Assembly (NCBI GenBank): GCA_002450095.1
Contig: DJYK01000033.1
Span: 1 to 37,923, forward strand
Direction of reading: 5' to 3'
Source of the DNA: Mageeibacillus sp. UBA6980
Lineage (GTDB): Bacteria > Bacillota > Clostridia > Saccharofermentanales > Saccharofermentanaceae
DNA length: 37,923 bases
Shown here: positions 16,889 through 24,883 of the stretch, piece by piece
How the letters are laid out: every line of letters starts with the position of its first letter
Numbering within the stretch: the first letter of the stretch is position 1
Made by a program: the position numbers and the translations under genes
Notes under the pieces: generated by a model
What the model was told of the DNA's origin: nothing
Databases searched by the model: none
The model's input: only the letters and a program-made list of their open reading frames with translations

Positions 16889-17424
16889 TCGATTTCTCGA
16901 TAATACTCGCAGGCTTCGGAGGACAGGGTATCCTCTCTGCAGGTAAGATGGCAGCTGAGGCTGCTCTTTACGAAGGCAAGGAAGTATCGTGGTTCCCTTC
17001 ATACGGACCCGAGATGAGAGGCGGTACGGCTAACTGTTCCGTAGTTATCTCCGATGAGCCTATCGGATCCCCCGTAGTAAACAATGCAGATGTCCTCATC
17101 TGCCTGAATCAGCCTTCTGTTGAGAAGTTTGAGTCATATCTTAATCCGGGAGGACTTCTCATCATAGACTCTTCTTTGTTCTATGTAGAGCCTACCCGTA
17201 AGGATATCAAGTTCATTCCGATGGAAGCGAGTAAGATCGCAAGTGATCTCGGTAATATGGCTTTTGCTACGATATCGATGTTAGGCTGTATGTCGGAGGC
17301 GACAGGATGCTTTAAGAAGGAATCTTTTGAGTCCGCTCTTTATGAGATCCTTCCCGAGAGAAGACATAAGTTTATTCCGGGCAATATGGAAGCATTCTCC
17401 AAGGGTGCTGAATTTGCCAAGTAA
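16885..17424 (+). CDS. 2-oxoacid:ferredoxin oxidoreductase, gamma subunit
   Basis: The 179-residue gamma subunit forms the CoA-side domain of the complex. It starts with the family signature ILAGFGGQGILSAGKM (about residues 7-22), followed by SYGPEMRGGTANCSVVIS, which is typical of these subunits. The four-base ATGA overlap with beta shows translational coupling. The operon may end here; the next gene has its own promoter-like sequence just before its ATG and no Shine-Dalgarno. Confidence 0.93.
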   Translation: MIDFSIILAGFGGQGILSAGKMAAEAALYEGKEVSWFPSYGPEMRGGTANCSVVISDEPIGSPVVNNADVLICLNQPSVEKFESYLNPGGLLIIDSSLFYVEPTRKDIKFIPMEASKIASDLGNMAFATISMLGCMSEATGCFKKESFESALYEILPERRHKFIPGNMEAFSKGAEFAK

Positions 17425-17443
17425 CTGTCAGGGATGTTAATAT
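17414..17443 (+). promoter_or_regulatory. Putative leaderless promoter of the cellobiose 2-epimerase gene
   Basis: TTGCCA at 17414-17419 (five of six matches to TTGACA), an 18-base spacer and TAATAT at 17438-17443 (four of six) predict a transcription start at about 17450, the A of the ATG. No Shine-Dalgarno sequence is in the expected place; the nearest purine run, AGGGA, is more than 15 bases away. The -35 lies inside the end of the upstream gamma-subunit gene. Confidence 0.5.
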
Positions 17444-17449
17444 TATTTT

Positions 17450-18688
17450 ATGGCTATATCACCTGAAATAAAGATACATCTTGTCAAAGATCTGCTCCCG
17501 TTCTGGCTCGGTCTCCTCGATAAGGAGAACGGCGGTTTTTACGGGTATGTGGATTCTGAAGGCAATGTCAATCCGAAGGCTGATAAGGGCTGTGTTCTGA
17601 ACAGCCGTATCCTTTGGGTGTTCAGTACCAGCTATAAGCTTTGTATGGACGGTGCATTGAGCGAGGTAAAGCTTCAGGATGCGGGTTATTCATCTGTCGA
17701 TATCCTTGAAGCAGCACGTCATGCATATGAGTTTTTCAGGGATAATTATTTTGATCCCGAGTTCGGCGGTATCTATTGGTCGGTAACATACGACGGAAAG
17801 CCTTCCGATACGACGAAGCACGCTTATAATCATGCTTTCGCGATCTATGCTCTCTGTGAGTTCTATGAGGTTACCGGTGATATCGAGGCATTTAAGCTTG
17901 CTTATTACCTTAAGAACTGCGTAGAGAATATGTTCACCGACGAGGGCGGATATCTCGAGTCATTCGGAAGGGATTTCATTCCCGACGACAACCCCCATCT
18001 GTCGGAGAACGGCGTTCATGCATATCGCACGATGAATACTCTCCTTCATATCATGGAGGCATATACGGAGCTTTACAGGATCAACAAGGAGACCAAGGAT
18101 CAGTTTGTAAAGCGTAAGATCTATAACATACTCGAAATATTCGAGAACAAGGTCTATAACCCTCAGGAGGGAAGACTCGAGGTCTTCTTCGATAAGGACT
18201 ATAACAGCCTTATTGATCTGAGGTCGTTTGGACATGATATTGAGATGTCATGGCTTCTGGACAGGACATGTGACATCCTTGACGACGAGGAACTGAAGGA
18301 AAGACTGGCTCCCATGTCAATGATGCTCGCGGAGAAGACTCTGGAATACGGATTCGACGGGAACTCATTGGCTTATGAGATCGAGAGAGGCGTTACCAAG
18401 ACTACCAGGGCATGGTGGATACAGGCTGAAGCGGTCGTAGGTTTTACTAATGCCTATATGAAGACTGATGATAAGAGGTTCAAGAATGCCGAGAGGAGGA
18501 CCTGGGATTTTATAAGAGATCATATGATCGTCAAGTCCCGTCCCGCAGAATGGTATATGGAAGTATCGCAGGATGGCGTTCCCGATCTGAGCAAACCTCT
18601 TGTCGATGAATGGAAGTGTCCTTATCACAATATCCGTATGTGTATGGAGATATTGAGGAGAAACGAGAGAGCCAAAGAAGAGCTCTGA
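17450..18688 (+). CDS. Cellobiose 2-epimerase (AGE superfamily)
   Basis: It interconverts beta-1,4-linked disaccharides ending in glucose and mannose (cellobiose to glucosyl-mannose) in the cytoplasm. The 412-residue (alpha/alpha)6-barrel protein closely follows the Ruminococcus albus enzyme from memory: ENGGFYGY near 25, ADKGCVLNSRILW, HAYNHAFAIYAL, SFGHDIEMSWLLDR (catalytic His region), WWIQAEAVVGF and WKCPYHNIRMCMEI (second catalytic His). The family N-terminus fits the ATG at 17450. Such genes usually sit with mannan-utilisation genes; here the neighbours are an oxidoreductase and glycogen genes. An N-acylglucosamine 2-epimerase is the main alternative, less likely given the cellobiose-type motifs. 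It ends before a terminator. Confidence 0.88.
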   Translation: MAISPEIKIHLVKDLLPFWLGLLDKENGGFYGYVDSEGNVNPKADKGCVLNSRILWVFSTSYKLCMDGALSEVKLQDAGYSSVDILEAARHAYEFFRDNYFDPEFGGIYWSVTYDGKPSDTTKHAYNHAFAIYALCEFYEVTGDIEAFKLAYYLKNCVENMFTDEGGYLESFGRDFIPDDNPHLSENGVHAYRTMNTLLHIMEAYTELYRINKETKDQFVKRKIYNILEIFENKVYNPQEGRLEVFFDKDYNSLIDLRSFGHDIEMSWLLDRTCDILDDEELKERLAPMSMMLAEKTLEYGFDGNSLAYEIERGVTKTTRAWWIQAEAVVGFTNAYMKTDDKRFKNAERRTWDFIRDHMIVKSRPAEWYMEVSQDGVPDLSKPLVDEWKCPYHNIRMCMEILRRNERAKEEL

Positions 18689-18732
18689 TGATTTTTCCGG
18701 TCGTAATTATTAACCTTTTGTAAAATTGCACA

Positions 18733-18761
18733 AACGAGGGACTTGTTCCCTCGTTCTTTTT
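18733..18761 (+). terminator. Rho-independent terminator after the cellobiose 2-epimerase gene
   Basis: A perfect nine-base stem (AACGAGGGA, 18733-18741, with TCCCTCGTT, 18747-18755) with a five-base loop is followed by CTTTTTT. It stands 44 bases past the stop and just upstream of the glgB promoter. Confidence 0.92.
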
Positions 18762-18771
18762 GTGTTTTCGG

Positions 18772-18801
18772 TTGGTAATTAAGATTTCTTTAATATATAA
18801 T
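18772..18801 (+). promoter_or_regulatory. Promoter of the glycogen operon
   Basis: TTGGTA at 18772-18777 (four of six), an 18-base spacer and a perfect TATAAT at 18796-18801 precede a leader of about 24 bases. GGAGG at 18820-18824 is seven bases before the glgB ATG at 18832. Confidence 0.75.
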
Positions 18802-18831
18802 AAACAGGTAGAAATTTGCGGAGGCATACGT

Positions 18832-20850
18832 ATGGACGAGGCTTACTTGTTTAACCGCGGCGATAATTATATGAGCTACAACTTTCTCGGAGCTCATCCG
18901 TTTAATGATCCCGACGGTAACAACGGTTTCATCTTCAGAGTGTGGGCGCCTAATGCTCTGTCTGTAAGTGTAATCGGAGACTTTAATGAATGGAACGCGC
19001 TTTCCGATCAGATGCATAAGATCGGAGGCACGGGAATATGGGAAGTGAAGATTCCCGGAGCATCCCAGTGGGATCGTTATAAGTACAGAGTCGTAGGTGC
19101 TGATTCGAGGATATATGATAAGGGCGATCCTTATGCAAGACACTTCGAGACAAGACCTAACAATGCATCTATCGTTTATGATCCCGATGATTATACATGG
19201 GGCGATAATAATTATATGAAGAACAGGCCTGATGCATTAAGCGCCAGACCTATCAATATCTATGAGATGCATCTCGGATCATGGAGACAGCATCCGGACG
19301 GAAACTTCTTCACATACAGAGAGATCGCATTGGATCTCGTTGATTACTGTAAGAAGATGCATTACACGCATATCGAATTGATGCCGGTCCTCGAGCATCC
19401 TCTTGATGCTTCCTGGGGGTATCAGGTAACGGGTTATTTTGCCGCTACTTCGAGATTCGGTACACCTGCAGATTTCAAGTTTTTGGTCGATATGCTCCAT
19501 CAGAGCGGCATAGCAGTTCTTCTTGACTGGGTTCCCGCACATTTTCCGAAGAATCTCGAAGGACTCGTAAGATTCGACGGAACACCCTGTTATGAATATG
19601 CGGATCCCCGCATAGGCGAGCACAGGGAATGGGGTACATACGTATTCGATTATTCCAAGAATGAAGTAATCTCTTTCCTTATATCGAATGCGGTGTTCTG
19701 GATCAATGAGTTCCACATCGACGGACTTCGCGTAGATGCCGTAAGTTCAATGCTCTACAGAGACTACGGACGTCAGAATTATATTCCGAATAAGTACGGC
19801 GGAAATGAGAATCTTGAAGCGGTGGAATTCTTCAAGAAGCTCAATTCCACGATCAGAAAGAATTATCCCGGCGTAATGATGATAGCCGAGGAATCCACGG
19901 CATGGCCGAAGGTCTCACATCCCGTCGAGGACGGAGGTCTGGGATTCACCCATAAGTGGAATATGGGCTGGATGCATGACACGCTCGATTATTTCTCGAC
20001 CGATTCCTATGCGAGGGGATGGCATCATGATGAATTCTGCTTCTCGATGATGTACGCATTCTCCGAGAATTATGTTCTGAGCCTGTCTCACGATGAAGTC
20101 GTTCACGGGAAGTATTCACTCATCAATAAGATGCCGGGCGATGTATGGAGAAAGTTCGCATCCTTACGTACCCTGTTCATGTATCAGATGAGTCATCCGG
20201 GCGCGAAGCTGAACTTCATGGGTGCCGAGTTCGGTCAGTTCATCGAGTGGAGATTCTACGAGCAGCTCGAATGGTTTATGCTCGATTACGAGTCACACCG
20301 ACTTCTTCAGGATTACTGTTCGAAGCTCAATCAGTTCTATATCGAACACGGTCAGCTGTGGAGAGACGACCACACGTGGGCAGGCTTCGAATGGATCGCT
20401 GCAGATGATACGGTCAACAATGTATTTGTATATTCCAGAAAGAGTCCCAAGAAGGACGAGAACGATATCTATGTAGCGCTCAATATGGTCCCTCAGCCTC
20501 TTGAAGAGTATAAGATCCCTGTCTATGAGCTCGGTACATATAAGATAGTCCTCAATACCGACGATATGGCTTTCGGCGGAAGCGGATATCCCACGGGAGT
20601 TTCCATGGAAGGCACTTTCGAGGCGATCGATGAGGAGTTCCAGGGGAAGCCGTATCACGTTAAGTTCAATCTTCCTCCTCTCGCAGGCGTTTACTTCATG
20701 AAAGTAAAGGATCCCGAGAAGAAGGGGAAGAAGGCCGCAGATAAGAAGCCGGCTTCTTCTGCGAAAGCGTCAAAGAAGACAACAGGTAAAAACACAAAGA
20801 AAAGCAATAAAGATAACAAATCAAATTCGGAGGTAGGAAAAAATGGCTAA
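18832..20850 (+). CDS. glgB: 1,4-alpha-glucan branching enzyme with lysine-rich tail
   Basis: It introduces alpha-1,6 branches into glycogen. The 672-residue protein has an N-terminal CBM48 domain (about 30-120, with GDFNEW), a GH13 barrel with EMHLGSW, the nucleophile Asp in DGLRVDAVSSMLYRDYG, the acid/base Glu in MMIAEESTAWP and the SHDEVVHGK motif, then an all-beta C-domain. Enzyme homology ends near residue 625. The last 45 or so residues are a hydrophilic tail rich in Lys, Ser, Ala and Asn (KKAADKKPASSAKASKK and so on) that is not part of the enzyme fold. ATG 18832 is chosen for its GGAGG; a longer frame from 18760 would start upstream of the promoter. It overlaps glgC by eight bases, and the glgC ribosome binding site lies in the tail codons. 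Confidence 0.95.
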   Translation: MDEAYLFNRGDNYMSYNFLGAHPFNDPDGNNGFIFRVWAPNALSVSVIGDFNEWNALSDQMHKIGGTGIWEVKIPGASQWDRYKYRVVGADSRIYDKGDPYARHFETRPNNASIVYDPDDYTWGDNNYMKNRPDALSARPINIYEMHLGSWRQHPDGNFFTYREIALDLVDYCKKMHYTHIELMPVLEHPLDASWGYQVTGYFAATSRFGTPADFKFLVDMLHQSGIAVLLDWVPAHFPKNLEGLVRFDGTPCYEYADPRIGEHREWGTYVFDYSKNEVISFLISNAVFWINEFHIDGLRVDAVSSMLYRDYGRQNYIPNKYGGNENLEAVEFFKKLNSTIRKNYPGVMMIAEESTAWPKVSHPVEDGGLGFTHKWNMGWMHDTLDYFSTDSYARGWHHDEFCFSMMYAFSENYVLSLSHDEVVHGKYSLINKMPGDVWRKFASLRTLFMYQMSHPGAKLNFMGAEFGQFIEWRFYEQLEWFMLDYESHRLLQDYCSKLNQFYIEHGQLWRDDHTWAGFEWIAADDTVNNVFVYSRKSPKKDENDIYVALNMVPQPLEEYKIPVYELGTYKIVLNTDDMAFGGSGYPTGVSMEGTFEAIDEEFQGKPYHVKFNLPPLAGVYFMKVKDPEKKGKKAADKKPASSAKASKKTTGKNTKKSNKDNKSNSEVGKNG

Positions 20851-22099
20851 GACTGATGTAGTTGCAATGATACTTGCAGGAGGCCAGGGAGCAAGGCTCG
20901 GTGTTCTTACAAAGACCGTTGCCAAGCCTGCGGTTCCGTTCGGTAGCCGTTACAGGATCATAGATTTCCCTTTGTCGAACTGTGTTAATTCGGGAATCGA
21001 ACGCGTTGGCGTTCTCTCCCAGTATCAGCCTCTCGCACTCAATACTTATGTCGGTAACGGACATCCTTGGGATCTCGATCGTAATAATGCGGGTGCTTAT
21101 ATCCTTCCTCCTTATCAGAGGTCGGGAAAGTCAGACTGGTATAAGGGTACGGCAAATGCCATCTATCAGAACAAGGACTTCCTTGATGACTTCGATCCTG
21201 AGTATGTGGTCATCCTCTCAGGCGACCATATCTATAAAATGGATTACGCGGCTATGCTGAAGAGCCATATCGACAGAGGCGCTGATGCAACCGTTGCCGT
21301 TTATGAGGTTCCGTGGGAAGAGGCTCCGAGATTCGGTATCCTCAATACTGAAGGTGAGGATCAGATCGTAGAGTTCGAAGAGAAGCCTGCCAAGCCGAAG
21401 AGTAATCTCGCATCTATGGGTGTTTACTGCTTCACATGGAAGGTGCTTCGTGAAGCCTTGATTAAGGATGAGGCAGATCCCGAGTCCAACAATGACTTCG
21501 GTAAGAATATCATCCCGATGCTCCTCGGAGGCGGAAAGAAGTTGTATGCTTACAGATTCTCCGGTTACTGGAAGGATGTAGGAACTATCTCATCTCTTTG
21601 GGAGACAAATATGGATATCCTCGACAAGCCTGAAGATATCAACCTCGTTGACAGATCTTGGAGGATCTATTCGAGAAACCCTGTTAAGCCTTCGCAGTTC
21701 ATAGGCGAGACGGGTAAGGTCACAAATTCGGCACTTACAGACGGATGCAGGATCTTCGGTGAAGTCAATCACTCCGTTCTTTCCGAGTCCGTTATCGTCG
21801 AGAAGGGCGCTGTCGTTAAGGACTGCGTACTTCTTCCGGGCGTAGTTGTTAAGGAAGGCGCGAGGATCGAGAGATGTATCGTAGACTTCGGAACGATAAT
21901 CGGCAAGGACGTTAAGGCCGGTCCGAAGGTTGAAGGTGAGGGCCCTTACACGAACCATAAGCTCTGTTCCGAAGGTATCTGCGTATTTGAGCGCGGACTT
22001 AAGATCAAGGACGGAGCACAGATCCCCGGCAATTCAATGATCGATTCCGATATCGATGCAGGCGATGCTTCAGTCATCGAAGAGAAGTTCAGAGTATAA
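20843..22099 (+). CDS. glgC: Glucose-1-phosphate adenylyltransferase, catalytic subunit
   Basis: It makes ADP-glucose from glucose 1-phosphate and ATP, the regulated first step of glycogen synthesis. The 418-residue protein has the intact nucleotide motif LAGGQGARLGVLT near residues 11-23, AKPAVPFGSRYRIIDFPLSN, the ILSGDHIYKMDY metal-binding Asp region, FEEKPAKPKSN and a C-terminal left-handed beta-helix. CGGAGG at 20828-20833 sets the start nine bases on. It overlaps glgB by eight bases. Its partner GlgD follows; in Firmicutes such as Ruminococcus and Geobacillus the two form a heteromer that is more active than GlgC alone. Confidence 0.96.
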   Translation: MAKTDVVAMILAGGQGARLGVLTKTVAKPAVPFGSRYRIIDFPLSNCVNSGIERVGVLSQYQPLALNTYVGNGHPWDLDRNNAGAYILPPYQRSGKSDWYKGTANAIYQNKDFLDDFDPEYVVILSGDHIYKMDYAAMLKSHIDRGADATVAVYEVPWEEAPRFGILNTEGEDQIVEFEEKPAKPKSNLASMGVYCFTWKVLREALIKDEADPESNNDFGKNIIPMLLGGGKKLYAYRFSGYWKDVGTISSLWETNMDILDKPEDINLVDRSWRIYSRNPVKPSQFIGETGKVTNSALTDGCRIFGEVNHSVLSESVIVEKGAVVKDCVLLPGVVVKEGARIERCIVDFGTIIGKDVKAGPKVEGEGPYTNHKLCSEGICVFERGLKIKDGAQIPGNSMIDSDIDAGDASVIEEKFRV

Positions 22100-22121
22100 G
22101 GTCAGCAAGGAGGTAATTAAG

Positions 22122-23231
22122 ATGTTTAATGATGTAATGGGCCTCATACTGGCCGACAATAAGAAAATAGGTTTGGGTGAGCTCTCAGAGCCGAGAGCCC
22201 TGTCTGCCGTTCCTTTCGGAGGCAGATACAGGATCATCGACTTCATGCTCTCCGACATGGTCAATTCCGGCATCAAGAATGTCGGTATCCTGACATACAA
22301 TAAGTACAAATCCTTGATGGATCACCTGGGAACAGGTTCCCCGTGGTCACTCGACAGAAAGAACGACGGACTTCATATCCTTCCGCCTTATGTAAACTCC
22401 GAGGCTACGAACATAACGGGCGACGAGGAGCTTGCGGGTGTTCTCGACTTCTTAAGACATTCAAGATCCACATACGCCATCGTAGCTAATTCCAATATCA
22501 TCCTGAACTGCACGTTCGATGATATGATCAAGGCTCACGAGGCAAGCGGAGCTGACCTTACGGTAATGTATAACCGTGATGCTCTTAAGTACGGTCATCC
22601 GTGCTACATTCTCGACACGGATGATAAGGGCTTCGTAAAGGATATGCTCTACAATCCGCAGAAAGCATCTTCCAACAAGACGTCTCTCGGTATCATCTGC
22701 TTAAGAAGAGATATGCTCATAGACATCATCTCGAGACAGATGAGCCACGGTGCAACACACTTCGGTCTGCATTCGATGGTCAAGATGTTTGACGAGATCA
22801 AGGTGTATGCATACGAGTACTCCGGAACGGCACTTCGTATCAACAGCGTACAGACATATTTCAATGCTTCTATGTCACTTCTTAAGGATGAGATCAGAAA
22901 CGATCTGTTCTGGAGCGGCAAGCCTATCTATACGAAGGTAAAGGATGAGGCACCTACACTTTACTTTGACAATGCGGAGGCTTCCACTTCGATTATCTCT
23001 GACGGTTGCCGTATCTACGGAACTGTCGATCATTCGATAATCTTCAGAAGTGCAACAGTCTCAAAGAACACAACAGTTAAGAACTGCGTAGTAATGCAGG
23101 ACGTTCACATCTCCGAGAACTGTCATCTTGAGAATGTTATCCTTGATAAGAATTCATTCGTAAGACCGGGCGTAAGACTCATCGGACATCCTGATTACCC
23201 TGTAGTTATCGGGAAAGGAGCAGGTATCTGA
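22122..23231 (+). CDS. glgD: Glucose-1-phosphate adenylyltransferase-like subunit GlgD
   Basis: This 369-residue GlgC paralogue is expected to modulate GlgC. The glycine-rich nucleotide motif of GlgC (GGQGARL) is replaced by ADNKKIGLGELSEPRA near residues 11-26, so independent catalysis is unlikely; the following SAVPFGGRYRIIDFMLSDMVNSGI is conserved. A beta-helix domain with DGCRIYG repeats ends the protein. The start at ATG 22122 is fixed by a perfect AAGGAGGT at 22107-22114; an open frame extends back into glgC but has no signal. It ends two bases before glgA. Confidence 0.95.
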   Translation: MFNDVMGLILADNKKIGLGELSEPRALSAVPFGGRYRIIDFMLSDMVNSGIKNVGILTYNKYKSLMDHLGTGSPWSLDRKNDGLHILPPYVNSEATNITGDEELAGVLDFLRHSRSTYAIVANSNIILNCTFDDMIKAHEASGADLTVMYNRDALKYGHPCYILDTDDKGFVKDMLYNPQKASSNKTSLGIICLRRDMLIDIISRQMSHGATHFGLHSMVKMFDEIKVYAYEYSGTALRINSVQTYFNASMSLLKDEIRNDLFWSGKPIYTKVKDEAPTLYFDNAEASTSIISDGCRIYGTVDHSIIFRSATVSKNTTVKNCVVMQDVHISENCHLENVILDKNSFVRPGVRLIGHPDYPVVIGKGAGI

Positions 23232-23233
23232 TT

Positions 23234-24880
23234 ATGGATAAGATTAAAGTTCTGTTTGCATCATCTGAGGTTAGCCCGTTCGTCAAAGTCGGCGGACTCG
23301 CTGATGTTGTCGGAGCGCTTCCTGTAGAGCTTAACAAAGACAACATCGATGCGAGGGTTATCCTTCCTCTCTATAAGAAGATTAAGATCAAGTATCAGGA
23401 CGAGATGCAGTTTCTGGGCTGGAAACTCGTCAGGATGGGTTGGAGATCTCTTTATGCCGGACTGTTCCAGCTCGAGAAGAACGGTACGATCTTCTACTTC
23501 GTCGATAATGAATACTATTTCAACTTCGACCAGATCTACGTCGAGTATGTCTTTGATATCGAGCGTTACTGCTTCTATCAGAGAGCGGTCCTCGATTTCA
23601 TGGGAGACTTCATGAACTTCGAGCCTAACGTGCTCCACTGTAATGACTGGCAGACGGGTATGATGCCGATGCTCCTTGATGCTCACTTCAAAAAACACGG
23701 TTACCATACAAACGTACAGACTGTATTTACGATTCACAACCTTAAGTATCAGGGCGTTCATTCAACCGATGTCGTAAGGGAGATGCTCGATCTTCCCGAT
23801 GAGTACTTAAGAGAAGAATTCTGTATCAAGGATCGTGCGATCAACTTCATGAAAGCAGGTATCGTTTTCTCCAATTCCGTAACTACTGTTTCTCCTACAT
23901 ATGCGTATGAGATAATGACCGATTATTACGGGGAAGGATTGAACTATACTCTTCAGAAGTATGCTTATAAGGTATCCGGTATCTTAAACGGTATCAACGA
24001 TCTCGAATACAATCCGAAGAACGATGACAGCATCCCTTGCAAGTACGATATCAAGACTTATGCTAAGGGTAAGGCTCAGTGTAAAGAGTCGCTGCAGAAG
24101 CAGCTCGGTCTCGAGGTTAATCCCGGCGCTCCTCTTTGCGCCATGATCAGCAGACTTGTCGATCAGAAGGGCCTGGATCTTCTTCTTTATGTTCTCGATG
24201 AGATGCTCTATGACGGTATGCAGATAGTTATCCTCGGAACGGGCGACAACTATTACGAGAGAGCTCTTGTTGACACGGCTAACAGAAATCCCGGTAAGAT
24301 GTGCGCATGCATAGACTTCGATTCGGGCCTTGCACATACCATCTACGCCGGTGCCGATATCTTCCTTATGCCTTCTCTGTTCGAGCCCTGCGGTCTGTCC
24401 CAGCTCGTATCGATGGCATACGGTACTGTTCCGGTAGTTCGTGAGACAGGCGGTCTTAAGGATACTGTTATTCCTTATAATGAATTCACGGGTGAAGGAA
24501 ACGGTTTCTCATTTGCCAATATCAATGCTCATGAATTCCTCTTCGTAACGAAGTATGCCTGTGACCTTTACAGGAATCATAAGGACGTCTGGGATAAGCT
24601 TATCAAGGCCGGAATGAGCGGAGATTATTCATGGAAGAAGAGTGCCAAGGAATATGCCGGTCTCTATTCTCTGATAACGGGAATCCCTCTTGAAGAGCCG
24701 AAGACTGAAGAAGCACCTAAGAAGGCTTCCGAGAAGAAGTCCTCTGAGAAGAAATCTTCCGAGAAGAAGCCTGTATCAAAGAGCGCATCTAAGACTGCTT
24801 CTTCCAAGAAGACTGCAGCAAAGAAGTCTGCTGCTAAGAAGGCTGATTCCAAGGATGCCAAGAAAGAAGAGACAAAGTAA
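23234..24880 (+). CDS. glgA: Glycogen synthase (ADP-glucose) with lysine-rich tail
   Basis: It extends alpha-1,4-glucan from ADP-glucose (GT5, GT-B fold). The KVGGL ADP-glucose loop is at residues 18-22, followed by HCNDWQTGMMP, TIHNLKYQG and, in the C-terminal lobe, ISRLVDQKGLDLL and PSLFEPCGLSQL with the conserved Glu and STGG-like RETGGLKD. Family homology stops near residue 486, the usual length. About 60 further residues form a tail of repeated SEKKS units and SKSASKTASSKKTAAKKSAAKK, histone H1-like in composition. GlgB in the same operon has a similar tail. The start lies two bases past the glgD stop with AAAGGAG rather far upstream (about 13 bases). Confidence 0.95.
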   Translation: MDKIKVLFASSEVSPFVKVGGLADVVGALPVELNKDNIDARVILPLYKKIKIKYQDEMQFLGWKLVRMGWRSLYAGLFQLEKNGTIFYFVDNEYYFNFDQIYVEYVFDIERYCFYQRAVLDFMGDFMNFEPNVLHCNDWQTGMMPMLLDAHFKKHGYHTNVQTVFTIHNLKYQGVHSTDVVREMLDLPDEYLREEFCIKDRAINFMKAGIVFSNSVTTVSPTYAYEIMTDYYGEGLNYTLQKYAYKVSGILNGINDLEYNPKNDDSIPCKYDIKTYAKGKAQCKESLQKQLGLEVNPGAPLCAMISRLVDQKGLDLLLYVLDEMLYDGMQIVILGTGDNYYERALVDTANRNPGKMCACIDFDSGLAHTIYAGADIFLMPSLFEPCGLSQLVSMAYGTVPVVRETGGLKDTVIPYNEFTGEGNGFSFANINAHEFLFVTKYACDLYRNHKDVWDKLIKAGMSGDYSWKKSAKEYAGLYSLITGIPLEEPKTEEAPKKASEKKSSEKKSSEKKPVSKSASKTASSKKTAAKKSAAKKADSKDAKKEETK

Positions 24881-24883
24881 GTA

